Source: Methylococcus capsulatus str. Texas = ATCC 19069 | Lineage (GTDB): Bacteria; Pseudomonadota; Gammaproteobacteria; Methylococcales; Methylococcaceae | Length of the DNA: 64,000 bases | Assembly (NCBI RefSeq): GCF_000424685.1 | Contig: NZ_AUKJ01000018.1 | Coordinates: forward strand, 177,938 to 241,937 | Reading direction: 5' to 3' | In this document: positions 1 to 7,890 of the stretch, piece by piece | Layout of the letters: each line of letters begins with the position of its first letter | How positions within the stretch are numbered: position 1 is the stretch's first letter | Notes under the pieces: generated by a model | What the model saw: the letters and a program-made list of their open reading frames with translations, nothing else | The model's database searches: none | What the model was told of the DNA's origin: nothing | Made by a program: the position numbers and the translations under genes

Positions 1-264
1 GAAGTGCCGGTCGGTGTGGACGAGGATCTGTACGCGACCTTTCCGCGAGGGCAGTTCCAGAATCTGAAAACGGCGATGGAAGTGGATGCCGACGCCATGG
101 CACCGGTCAGAAAAGGCGACAGACTGGGCAGCATCCGGGTCACGTTCAACAACGAGACCATCATCCAGCGGGACCTGGTGGCTCTGCAGGAGGTGCCGGA
201 GGGCGGCATCTTCCGGCGGGCCCTGGACCATGTCCTGTTGTGGCTGAAGCGGCGGCAGGGCTAG
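1..264 (+). CDS. dacA: D-alanyl-D-alanine carboxypeptidase (PBP5 family), C-terminal end
   Basis: Partial gene; its 5' part lies left of the window. The visible 87 or so residues match the small beta-rich C-terminal domain of class C low-molecular-weight PBPs (PBP5/6) and end in a basic amphipathic tail (RRALDHVLLWLKRRQG), which in this family anchors the enzyme to the outer face of the inner membrane. The catalytic SxxK, SxN and KTG motifs are outside the window, so activity cannot be judged. The family trims the terminal D-Ala from peptidoglycan pentapeptides. Followed after 17 bases by dat and then ybeD, the usual neighbourhood of dacA next to the lipoate genes. Confidence 0.85.
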   Translation, partial: EVPVGVDEDLYATFPRGQFQNLKTAMEVDADAMAPVRKGDRLGSIRVTFNNETIIQRDLVALQEVPEGGIFRRALDHVLLWLKRRQG

Positions 265-281
265 ATTCGCGGCGTCCTGCC

Positions 282-1133
282 ATGAACGGCCCCGTGGTTT
301 ATCTCAACGGCGAGTTTCTGCCGCTGGATCAGGCCCGCGTGTCCGTCCTGGACCGGGGTTTCTTGTTCGGTGACGGCGTGTACGAGGTCATCCCGGTCTA
401 CGGCGGGCGGCCGCTGCGGCTGGAAGAGCACCTCCGGCGGCTGGACGACAGCCTGCGAGGCATCCGCATGACCTCGCCCCTGATGAGGTCGGAGTGGTCG
501 GAAATCATCGGCCGCCTGATCGATGGGGTGGACGATCAGTCGGTCTATGTGCAGGTGACGCGCGGCGTGGGCCCTGCCCGGGACCATTCGATCCCGGTCG
601 GGGTTCGGCCCACTGTCTTCGCCATGGCTTCGCCGATCACGCCGGTTCCGGTGACCGGCGTGCGCGCGATCACGCTGGAGGATATCCGCTGGCGCTGGTG
701 CAACATCAAGGCCATCACGCTGTTGCCCAACGTCCTGCTACGGCAGCAGGCGGTCGACCGGGGCTGCGCCGAGGCCGTGCTGGTGCGCGAGGGCCACGTG
801 ACGGAAGGGACGGCTAGCAACGTGTTCGCCGTGGTCGGCGGTACCATCGTCACCCCACCCAAGGGGCCCGAACTGCTTCCCGGCATCACCCGTGACTTGG
901 TGCTGGAGCTGGTTCGGGCGGAGGGTCTGCCGGCGCGGGAGCGGGCGATCTCGCTGGAAGAGTTTTCGGGGGCAGAGGAAATCTGGATCACGAGTTCGAC
1001 CCGTGAAGTGTTGCCGGTGGTCGAGCTGGACGGGCGGCCGGTCGGCCGGGGGAGCCCCGGGCCTGTCTGGGAGCGGGTCAGTGCGCTGTACCAGGACTTC
1101 AAGCGCAGGCTCAAGCGTGGCATCACGGCATGA
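282..1133 (+). CDS. dat: D-alanine aminotransferase (PLP class IV)
   Basis: 283 residues, the normal size for the branched-chain/D-amino-acid aminotransferase fold type IV. The N terminus (YLNGEFLP, DRGFLFGDGVYEV) and the PLP lysine region NIKAITLLPNVL (K143) are typical of D-amino acid transaminases, and EGTASNVF is the phosphate-binding loop. It probably interconverts D-alanine plus 2-oxoglutarate with pyruvate plus D-glutamate, supplying D-amino acids for peptidoglycan. I chose the ATG at 282 over an in-frame upstream start at 240 because homologues begin right before VYLNG and the earlier start would lie inside dacA. Its stop overlaps the ybeD start by 4 bases (ATGA), so it is translationally coupled. 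An aminodeoxychorismate lyase or BCAT role is less likely. Confidence 0.88.
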   Translation: MNGPVVYLNGEFLPLDQARVSVLDRGFLFGDGVYEVIPVYGGRPLRLEEHLRRLDDSLRGIRMTSPLMRSEWSEIIGRLIDGVDDQSVYVQVTRGVGPARDHSIPVGVRPTVFAMASPITPVPVTGVRAITLEDIRWRWCNIKAITLLPNVLLRQQAVDRGCAEAVLVREGHVTEGTASNVFAVVGGTIVTPPKGPELLPGITRDLVLELVRAEGLPARERAISLEEFSGAEEIWITSSTREVLPVVELDGRPVGRGSPGPVWERVSALYQDFKRRLKRGITA

Positions 1134-1393
1134 GTCTGGACGCCCTGCTCGAATTCCCCTGTGAGTTTCCGATCAAGGTGTTCGGCCCGGCGGAAGGCGA
1201 TTTCGCCGCTTCGGTCGAAGCCGCGGTGCGGCTGGCCGCGCCGGAGCTGGAAGAGCTCGGTGTCGCCGTCCGCGCCAGCGGCGGTGGCCGGTTCGTGGCG
1301 GTGACCGTGACGTTCATCGCCTCGAGCCAGGCACAGATCGAGGCGATCTACCAGCGCATCGGCACGCTGCCCGGTGTGCTCATGGTTCTTTGA
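1130..1393 (+). CDS. ybeD: YbeD/DUF493 family protein
   Basis: 87 residues, matching the UPF0250/YbeD family. It begins LLEFPCEFPIKVFG and ends in the conserved YQRIGTLPGVLMVL stretch. YbeD has an ACT-like alpha/beta fold; its role is not settled, and its constant position between dacA and lipB has suggested a regulatory part in lipoate metabolism. Here it overlaps dat by 4 bases. The usual lipB neighbour is displaced by an inserted mgtE. Confidence 0.88.
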   Translation: MSLDALLEFPCEFPIKVFGPAEGDFAASVEAAVRLAAPELEELGVAVRASGGGRFVAVTVTFIASSQAQIEAIYQRIGTLPGVLMVL

Positions 1394-1487
1394 CGACTGT
1401 TCCGTCCGGGTAGGGTACGAGCCCGGACGCCCTTCCATCCGCCGGCCTCTCCGTCGGCGCAGTGATCACCGAAGTCCGTTGCCAGCC

Positions 1488-2933
1488 ATGTCCGATTCCA
1501 TCATCGAAACCAGCGACGAAAGACTGCGCCGGCTCGTGCGCGAAGTCGTGGATCTGCTGGAAAAACAGAAGCTGGAGGAGACGATACTTCAGCATCAGCC
1601 GATGTCTCGGCATGAGTTGATCGAAAACCTGATGCACAAGCAGCATCAGGTCGCGCTCAGGCAGAAGCTCGATTCGCTCCACGCCGCTGACATCGCTTAT
1701 GTGCTGGAGTCGCTGCCGCAGGCGCAGCGTCTGGCCGTGTGGGCGCAGGTGGACCCCGAGATGGACGGCGAGATCCTGCTGCATGTCTCGGATGCGGTGC
1801 GCGAGTCGCTGATTTCGGACATGGACCGTGACGAACTGCTGCATGCCACCGAGCAGCTCGACACGGACGAAATCGCCGATCTGGCGCCCGACCTCCCCGA
1901 AGAGGTCATGCAGGAGCTGCTGAAGTCGCTCAATGACCAGACCCGTGCCCAGCTCGAATCGGTCCTGTCCTACGAAGAGGACACCGTCGCCGCGATCATG
2001 GATTTCGGCATGGTGGCGATCCGGGAGGATACGACGCTGGGCGTCGTGCTGCGCTATCTGCGCCAGCGCGGCGACCTGCCGGAGAACACCGACAAGCTGT
2101 TCGTGGTCGACAAGCAAGGGGTGCTGCGCGGCGTGCTCTCGCTCAAGCGCCTCCTGCTGCGGAGTCCCGAGGCGCGGGTGGCGGACGTGATGTCCAGAGA
2201 TGTCGTCATGTTCCATCTGGACGACGATGCGTCCGTCGCCGCCCGTGCCTTCGAACGCTATGGTCTGCTGTCGGTGCCGGTGGTGGACGATCAGCAGCGC
2301 CTCGTGGGCCGCGTCAGTATCGACGCCATCGTCGATTACATCCGCCACGAGTCCGACGAGGAGGCACTGGCCCAGGCCGGTCTGCTTCAGGAGGAGGACC
2401 TGTTTGCCGGCATCTGGAAGAGCGTCAAGAACCGCTGGGTGTGGCTGGGCATCAACCTGCTGACCGCGTTCGCCAGCACCCGCGTCATCGATCTGTTCGA
2501 CGACACCATCAGCCGGGTGGTTGCGCTGGCCTCGCTCATGCCCATCGTCGCCGGCATCGGCGGCAATACCGGTACGCAGACCAGCACCCTCATCGTGCGT
2601 TCGCTCGCCCTCGGGCTGGTCGATTCGTCCAACGTGCGGCGGCTGGTGTTCAAGGAAATCGCCATCGGCCTGATCAACGGCATCGTTTGGGGCAGCGTCA
2701 TCGGTGTCCTGACCTACGCGCTCTATCGCGATCCGAAACTGGCTTCGGTGATGGCCGCGGCCATGACGCTGAATCTGCTGGTGGCGGCGGTGACGGGGCT
2801 GTTCGTCCCGCTGATCCGGGCCCGGCTGGACCTGGATCCCGCCATCGGCACCAGCGTGCTGCTCACCGCCATCACCGACGGTATGGGATTCTTCATCTTC
2901 CTGGGGCTGGCCACCCTGTTTCTCCTGAACTGA
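1488..2933 (+). CDS. mgtE: Magnesium transporter MgtE
   Basis: 481 residues with full MgtE architecture. A helical superhelix N domain comes first (about residues 15-140, with LHAADIAYVLESLP and AQLESVLSYEEDTVAAIMD). Paired CBS domains follow (about 145-265, DVMSRDVVMFHLDDDASVAA). The C-terminal membrane domain has five hydrophobic helices and carries the pore-lining GIGGNTGTQT motif. MgtE is a Mg2+-gated inner-membrane channel; the N and CBS domains close the pore when cytosolic Mg2+ is high. The ATG at 1488 follows a 94-base gap after ybeD; a 38-residue upstream extension is unlike the family. It sits between ybeD and lipB, which are usually adjacent. Confidence 0.93.
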   Translation: MSDSIIETSDERLRRLVREVVDLLEKQKLEETILQHQPMSRHELIENLMHKQHQVALRQKLDSLHAADIAYVLESLPQAQRLAVWAQVDPEMDGEILLHVSDAVRESLISDMDRDELLHATEQLDTDEIADLAPDLPEEVMQELLKSLNDQTRAQLESVLSYEEDTVAAIMDFGMVAIREDTTLGVVLRYLRQRGDLPENTDKLFVVDKQGVLRGVLSLKRLLLRSPEARVADVMSRDVVMFHLDDDASVAARAFERYGLLSVPVVDDQQRLVGRVSIDAIVDYIRHESDEEALAQAGLLQEEDLFAGIWKSVKNRWVWLGINLLTAFASTRVIDLFDDTISRVVALASLMPIVAGIGGNTGTQTSTLIVRSLALGLVDSSNVRRLVFKEIAIGLINGIVWGSVIGVLTYALYRDPKLASVMAAAMTLNLLVAAVTGLFVPLIRARLDLDPAIGTSVLLTAITDGMGFFIFLGLATLFLLN

Positions 2934-2939
2934 ACGCCG

Positions 2940-3563
2940 ATGGCCTTTCTTGTCCGCATGCTCGGGCGAGCCGACTACGAACCGGTGTGGCGCGCCATGC
3001 AGGAGTTCACCGGGCAGCGTGCCGATGACACCGCCGACGAACTGTGGCTGGTGGAGCATCCGCCCGTCTACACCCTCGGCATGAACGGCGATCCCGCCCA
3101 CATCCTCGATGCCGGGGGGGTGCCGGTGGTCCGGACCGACCGCGGCGGCCAGGTGACCTACCATGGTCCCGGCCAGCTCGTGCTTTATACGCTGGTGGAC
3201 CTGCAAAGGCGGAAGCTCGGCGTCCGGCGGATGGTCAGCGCGCTGGAACAGGCCGTCATCGGGCTGTTGCGCCAGTATGGCCTCGAAGCGCGGGCGCGCG
3301 GCGATGCCCCCGGGGTTTACGTGGACGGGGCCAAGATCGCGTCACTCGGTCTGCGGGTGCGCCGCGGCTGCTGTTACCACGGCGTCGCGTTGAACGTCTG
3401 CCCCGAGCTGGAGGCCTTCGACCGGATCCATCCCTGCGGTCATGCCGGTTTGGCGGTGACGCGATTGACCGACCTGGGCGTCGACGCGCAGGTGTTCGAA
3501 CCGGCGGCGGCACTGGTGCGAGAATTGATGGTCCAGCTAGGCGACGAGGAAATCGCAGCATGA
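2940..3563 (+). CDS. lipB: Octanoyltransferase LipB
   Basis: 207 residues, the family norm. It transfers octanoyl from acyl carrier protein to the lipoyl domains of 2-oxoacid dehydrogenases and GcvH, the first step of endogenous lipoate synthesis in the cytoplasm. Visible motifs are [10 protein letters not shown] near the N terminus, the [14 protein letters not shown] substrate loop, the lysine motif [14 protein letters not shown] and the [13 protein letters not shown] segment carrying the catalytic cysteine. The stop overlaps the lipA start (ATGA), so the two enzymes are made from one coupled message. Confidence 0.95.
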   Translation: MAFLVRMLGRADYEPVWRAMQEFTGQRADDTADELWLVEHPPVYTLGMNGDPAHILDAGGVPVVRTDRGGQVTYHGPGQLVLYTLVDLQRRKLGVRRMVSALEQAVIGLLRQYGLEARARGDAPGVYVDGAKIASLGLRVRRGCCYHGVALNVCPELEAFDRIHPCGHAGLAVTRLTDLGVDAQVFEPAAALVRELMVQLGDEEIAA

Positions 3564-4528
3564 AAACCCTGGATGAAAATCGGGCGCCGTCGCGCCAGAC
3601 GCCGGAGTCCCATCGGCGGGGCGCGGAAAAACTCTCGCGCATCCCCGTCAAGGTCGAACCCGGCGCGCCTCTACCCAAGCCCGACTGGATTCGGGTCCGG
3701 GCCGGGTCGGGCGACGAAGTTCGGCGCGTGAAGCGGCTGCTGCGCGAGCGCGGTCTGCACAGCGTCTGCGAAGAAGCGGCCTGTCCCAATCTGGCGGAAT
3801 GTTTCGGCCACGGCACCGCCACCTTCATGATCCTCGGCGACATCTGCACCCGCCGCTGCCCCTTCTGCGACGTCGCCCACGGCCGCCCGGCGCCGCCCGA
3901 CCCGGCCGAACCCGAGCGTCTCGCGGAAACCATCGCCCTGCTGAGACTGCGCTACGTGGTGATCACCTCGGTCGACCGGGACGATCTGCGCGACGGCGGC
4001 GCGGCCCATTTCGCCGCCTGCATCCGGGCCTTGCGCACACGCTCCCCCGCGCTGTCCGTCGAGATTCTGACCCCGGATTTCCGTGGACGGATGGAGATTG
4101 CCCTCGATTTGCTCGCTGCCGATCCGCCGGACGTGTTCAACCACAACATCGAAACCGTGCCCCGCCTGTACCGCCAGGCGCGGCCCGGCGCCGACTACCG
4201 CCAGTCGCTGGAGCTCCTGGCGCGGTTCCGCGACAAGGTGCCGGGCGTGCCGACCAAGTCGGGGCTGATGCTCGGCCTGGGCGAGACCCTGGACGAGGTG
4301 CGCGAGGTGCTGCGCGATCTCCGCGGCCATGGCTGCGAGATGCTCACGCTGGGACAGTATCTGCAGCCCAGTCGGGACCACCTGCCCGTGGTGCGCTACG
4401 TTCCGCCGGCGGAATTTGATGAACTCGCGGGGTATGCGCGGGAGCTGGGATTCGCCAGCGTCGCCAGCGCTCCCCTGGTGCGTTCGTCGTATCATGCCGA
4501 CCAGCAGGCCGCGATCATCGGACGCTGA
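3560..4528 (+). CDS. lipA: Lipoyl synthase LipA (radical SAM)
   Basis: 322 residues. LipA inserts two sulfurs into protein-bound octanoyl chains to give lipoyl groups. It has the auxiliary cluster motif [12 protein letters not shown] (CX4CX5C) near residue 73 and the radical-SAM motif CTRRCPFC (CX3CX2C) near residue 96. The C-terminal RSSYHADQQ supplies the serine ligand (RSSY) of the auxiliary cluster. The start at 3560 overlaps the lipB stop. A much longer frame reading upstream through lipB is only a high-GC shadow. Confidence 0.96.
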   Translation: MKTLDENRAPSRQTPESHRRGAEKLSRIPVKVEPGAPLPKPDWIRVRAGSGDEVRRVKRLLRERGLHSVCEEAACPNLAECFGHGTATFMILGDICTRRCPFCDVAHGRPAPPDPAEPERLAETIALLRLRYVVITSVDRDDLRDGGAAHFAACIRALRTRSPALSVEILTPDFRGRMEIALDLLAADPPDVFNHNIETVPRLYRQARPGADYRQSLELLARFRDKVPGVPTKSGLMLGLGETLDEVREVLRDLRGHGCEMLTLGQYLQPSRDHLPVVRYVPPAEFDELAGYARELGFASVASAPLVRSSYHADQQAAIIGR

Positions 4529-4620
4529 GACGCCTCCGCCCGGCGTCGACCGTTTCGCTTTATGCGAGCGAGTCCGCGTCTGCGGAGTTTTCGACCAACC
4601 ACGACAGAAGAGGATTTTGC

Positions 4621-5223
4621 ATGCCCGCCTACCCCCGAGCCGAGCTGGAAGAAATGGTCGCGCGCTGGCTGGCCGCCAACCGTGACGCGGAGCGGGCCGG
4701 CGACTGGATCCGGTCGCTCGGTGCGATGTACACCGAAGACGCCGAATACGGCTGGAACATGGGGCCCGATCAGGAGTTCCTGGCCCGCGGACGGCAGCAA
4801 ATCATGGAGTGGGCGCTGGGCTTCCACATGGAGGGTTTCGAGCAATGGCGCTACCCGTACGACCACGTGGTGATCGACGACGCCCAGGGCGAGGTCATCG
4901 GGTTCTGGCGCCAGGTATCGCCGGCCCGGCGGCCCGATGGTAGCCACTACGAGGTCGCCGGGCTCGGCGGTTCCTGGTTCCGCTACGGCGGCGACTACCA
5001 GTGGAGCTGGCAGCGCGATTTCTTCGACCTGGGCAATGTCAAGGCGTTGTTCATGGAGCTGGCGGCCAACGGCCAGCTCGACGCGCCGGTGCGGCGCAAA
5101 ATCGCCAGGCTGGCGAAAGGCCAGGCGATGCCCGGTGTCCATCCCCTGCATCCGGCGCCCGGCTTGCTCGCCAAACTCAAGGGATATTACGCGATGGCCC
5201 GCATCGTCCTGTCGGGCGGCTGA
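4621..5223 (+). CDS. NTF2/SnoaL-like protein of unknown function
   Basis: 200 residues. The first 130 or so look like a SnoaL/NTF2 cone fold: an N-terminal helix (EEMVARWLAANRDAERAGDW), then MYTEDAEYGWNMGPDQEFLARGRQQIMEW and a set of aromatic-rich strands (WFRYGGDYQWSWQRDFFD). Related folds serve as small-molecule isomerases, hydrolases or binding proteins; I cannot name a substrate. No signal peptide or membrane segment. It follows lipA on the same strand after 92 bases and precedes ppa. Confidence 0.6.
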   Translation: MPAYPRAELEEMVARWLAANRDAERAGDWIRSLGAMYTEDAEYGWNMGPDQEFLARGRQQIMEWALGFHMEGFEQWRYPYDHVVIDDAQGEVIGFWRQVSPARRPDGSHYEVAGLGGSWFRYGGDYQWSWQRDFFDLGNVKALFMELAANGQLDAPVRRKIARLAKGQAMPGVHPLHPAPGLLAKLKGYYAMARIVLSGG

Positions 5224-5262
5224 CGAACGCCGTTCGCTGCCGCCGTCATCGATTTTCCCGAC

Positions 5263-5271
5263 TGTTATAAT
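5263..5271 (+). promoter_or_regulatory. Extended -10 promoter of ppa
   Basis: TGTTATAAT: a perfect TATAAT (5266-5271) preceded by the TG of an extended -10, 30 bases before the ppa start. The -35 region (CCGTCA at 5243-5248, 17-base spacing) matches only 3 of 6, which an extended -10 can offset. The read is direct; promoter activity is inferred. Confidence 0.55.
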
Positions 5272-5300
5272 GGGCTATTTGCTCATTTCGGAGAGAAGTC

Positions 5301-5849
5301 ATGGCCTTGATGAAAGTCAGTTCCGGCCGGCAGGTGCCAGAGGACATCCATGTCGTCATCGAGATCCCGGCGTTCAGCGATCCGGTGAAATACGAGGTCG
5401 ACAAGGAGACCGGGGCGCTGTTCGTCGACCGGTTCATGGGTACGGCGATGCAGTATCCGTGCAACTACGGTTACGTGCCCCATTCCTTGTCGGAGGACGG
5501 CGATCCGGTCGACGTCCTGGTGATCGCGCCCTGCCGCCTGCTCAGTGGTTCGGTGGTGCGTTGCAGGCCGATCGGCGTGCTGAAGATGGAAGACGAAGCC
5601 GGCAGCGACGCCAAGGTGTTGGCCGTTCCGGTGGACAAGCTTTCGTCGCTGTACTCCAAGGTCAAGTCCTACCGTGACGTTCCCGAACCGCAACTGGCCC
5701 AGATCGCCCATTTCTTCGAGCATTACAAGGATCTCGAGCCGGGCAAATGGGTGAAGATCATTGGCTGGGGAGACATCGACGAGGCGCGGCGGGAAATCAC
5801 CGGCAGCATCGAGCGCTACAACCAGGCCAAGGAAAAGCCGTATTTCTGA
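5301..5849 (+). CDS. ppa: Inorganic pyrophosphatase, family I
   Basis: 182 residues. It hydrolyses pyrophosphate to phosphate in the cytoplasm, pulling biosynthetic reactions forward. The family I signature EDGDPVDVL (residues 65-73), with the metal-binding aspartates D66, D68 and D71, is intact. So are the upstream YEVDKETG and CNYGYVPHS segments. A GGAGAG ribosome site lies 6 bases before the ATG. Its end lies 7 bases from the end of the convergent hoxW, with no obvious terminator between them. Confidence 0.95.
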   Translation: MALMKVSSGRQVPEDIHVVIEIPAFSDPVKYEVDKETGALFVDRFMGTAMQYPCNYGYVPHSLSEDGDPVDVLVIAPCRLLSGSVVRCRPIGVLKMEDEAGSDAKVLAVPVDKLSSLYSKVKSYRDVPEPQLAQIAHFFEHYKDLEPGKWVKIIGWGDIDEARREITGSIERYNQAKEKPYF

Positions 5850-5856
5850 TTTCTCC

Positions 5857-6339
5857 TCAAGGACAAAGGGCATCCCAGGCGGTGCCCGGCGTTGCGCCGA
5901 TCAGCCCCTCGGCGAAACGCAGCGCGGACTCGAGATTCGATTCCGCCGCCCGGCTCAAGGCATCCCCCAGGTCGAACCGTTCCCCGCGGATGCTCAGGAG
6001 ATAAGCGGGCGGCGGCTCGCTACGGTTGATGCGCCGGTAGACTTCGAGCAGGGCTTGCGGGCTGACGGCATGGGTGGTGTAGCTGCCGTCGCGCCGGGGA
6101 ACGAGCCGTTCGAACCGGAACGGCGGGGGGCAGCCGACGTGGGCGTCCACGAACAGCACCCGGTCCCGACCGGCGAGGTCGAGCGCGTGCTCGATCTGGA
6201 GCTGGAAATCCTGCAGGAATTCGATGTCCACCCCTGGCGAGCTTGCCAGCCGTACTTGCAGCGCTTCGAGGAACAGCGGTCCGAGCGCGTCGTCACCCCG
6301 GCTCGGGTTGCCGTAGGCGAAGACCAGCAGCCCCGCCAC
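5857..6339 (-). CDS. hoxW: [NiFe] hydrogenase maturation protease (HoxW type)
   Basis: 160 residues, peptidase M52 family. These proteases clip the C-terminal tail of the large subunit once nickel is in place. It has the N-terminal GNPSRGDDALGP motif, whose acidic residue binds nickel, then DFQLQIEHALDL and VLFVDAHVG, and a histidine in YTTHAVSPQALL. The start is a GTG one base after the hoxH stop, so it is coupled to its presumed substrate. Length and sequence are closer to proteases of cytoplasmic group 3 enzymes than to hupD at 59.9 kb. Confidence 0.8.
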   Translation of the reverse strand: MAGLLVFAYGNPSRGDDALGPLFLEALQVRLASSPGVDIEFLQDFQLQIEHALDLAGRDRVLFVDAHVGCPPPFRFERLVPRRDGSYTTHAVSPQALLEVYRRINRSEPPPAYLLSIRGERFDLGDALSRAAESNLESALRFAEGLIGATPGTAWDALCP

Positions 6340-6340
6340 C

Positions 6341-7825
6341 TCAGCGCGACACCGTTCCGTCCGCCCGTCGGTGCAGACGGTCCAGCATCCGGCCGCCGGC
6401 GTTCGTCAGCTCGACGACCAGTGGCATCCTGCCCAGGGCATGGGTGGCGCAGGACAGGCAGGGGTCGTAGGCGCGGATCGCGACTTCGATGTGGTTCAGC
6501 AGCCCTTCGGTGATCGTCTGGCCGTCGAGATATTCGGCGGCCACCTGGCGGATCGACTCGTTCATCGCCTGGTTGTTCTGGGTGGTGGAGACGATCAGGT
6601 TGGCGCGGGTGACCAAGTCGTTCTCGTCGACCTGGTAATGGTGGAACAGGGTGCCCCGGGGCGCCTCGATCACGCCGATGCCTTCCGGCCGGCGCTCGCC
6701 ATGGACGACGAGGTCGGTACCCAGCAGCTCCGGATCGTCTAGCAGTTCGCGAATACTCTCGGCGCAGTGCAGGGTTTCGATCATCCGGGCCCAGTGGAAG
6801 GCCAGCGAGCCATGCACCGGTCCACCGGCGCCTTGGGCCAGGAAGTCCTGCCGAGCCTCTTCGGCCAGGGGGGTGGGAATGAAGTCGCAGTTGTTGATGC
6901 GGGCCAGCGGTCCGACCCGGTACCAGCCGTTTTCCTTGCCCAGCGCCTCGATGTAGGGAAATTTCATGTAGGACCAGGAGCGCACCTCTTCGCGCAGGAT
7001 GCCGGTGTAGCCCCGGTAGTCGAGCTTGTCGAAGATCGTCCGGCCGGAGGCGTCCTTGGCCCGCAGGCCGCCGTGGTAGATTTCGAAAGCGCCGTCGTCG
7101 CGGATCAGCCCCATGAAATTGGAATGGATCAGGCCGAAGCGTTCATGATGCTCGCGGTTGGCGAGGTAGATCCGGCGGATAAGCGCGAGTGCGTTGCGGC
7201 ACCAGCCGAGAACCTGATCGATGTCCTGGCGCAGGAAATCCCTTTCCTCGCACGTCAATGCCTTGTTCATCCCGCCGGGGACGGCGGCGCTGCCATGGAT
7301 GCGCTTGCCGGAAATGACCCGGATCACCTCCTGACCGTATTTGCGCATGCGGACACCTTCCAGGCCCACGTCCGGATACTCTTTCAGCACCTCGAAGATG
7401 TTGCGGCGGCCCGCCGGGCTGTCGAAGCCGAGCAGGAGGTCGGGCGTCGCCAGGTGGAAGAAGTGCAGGGCGTGCGACTGCAGGAACTGGCCGAAATGCA
7501 TCAGCCGGCGCAGCTTCTCCGCGGCCGGAGTGAGCCGGTCGACGCCGACGACTTGGTCGATGGCTTTCGCCGCCGCGAGGTGGTGGCTCACCGGGCAGAT
7601 GCCGCACAGCCGCTGCACCAGCACCGGCAGCTCCCAGTAAGGGCGGCCCTGGATGAAACGCTCGAATCCCCGGAATTCCACGATGTGGAGCCGGGCCTGA
7701 CGGACGTGGTCGTCGTCGTCCAACAGCAGGGTGACCTTGCCGTGCCCTTCGACGCGGGTCACGGGGTCGATGACCACGCGTTTCAGGTTTTCGGGATTTT
7801 CGGCGGTCTCGAGATGGTCGTACAT
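6341..7825 (-). CDS. hoxH: [NiFe] hydrogenase large subunit, group 3 (HoxH-like)
   Basis: 494 residues. The N-terminal active-site motif RLCGICPVSHH gives C74 and C77, and the C-terminal DPCLSCATHALG gives the other two cysteines, followed by a removable tail of about 30 residues. The DPCLSCATH form, the length and RVEGHGKV fit cytoplasmic bidirectional (group 3d, HoxH) large subunits, which normally work with HoxY and the diaphorase HoxFU to couple H2 to NAD(H). None of these partners is adjacent; the upstream gene is hemN, 65 bases away. The ATG at 7825 is preceded by AAGGTGTGG. A much longer frame upstream is a shadow. Group 3b or 3c assignment is not excluded. Confidence 0.87.
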   Translation of the reverse strand: MYDHLETAENPENLKRVVIDPVTRVEGHGKVTLLLDDDDHVRQARLHIVEFRGFERFIQGRPYWELPVLVQRLCGICPVSHHLAAAKAIDQVVGVDRLTPAAEKLRRLMHFGQFLQSHALHFFHLATPDLLLGFDSPAGRRNIFEVLKEYPDVGLEGVRMRKYGQEVIRVISGKRIHGSAAVPGGMNKALTCEERDFLRQDIDQVLGWCRNALALIRRIYLANREHHERFGLIHSNFMGLIRDDGAFEIYHGGLRAKDASGRTIFDKLDYRGYTGILREEVRSWSYMKFPYIEALGKENGWYRVGPLARINNCDFIPTPLAEEARQDFLAQGAGGPVHGSLAFHWARMIETLHCAESIRELLDDPELLGTDLVVHGERRPEGIGVIEAPRGTLFHHYQVDENDLVTRANLIVSTTQNNQAMNESIRQVAAEYLDGQTITEGLLNHIEVAIRAYDPCLSCATHALGRMPLVVELTNAGGRMLDRLHRRADGTVSR

Positions 7826-7890
7826 CGTCCACACCTTCGGGTTTTGGGATGACCCGATGATACCACCGCCAAGCACGGCGCAATCGGGGA

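Noticed and set aside
1380-3206. Open frame of 608 codons on the minus strand across mgtE
   Set aside because: Antisense shadow of a clear MgtE gene; composition is His/Gln/Asp-rich as expected from reversed high-GC codons, with no family motif.
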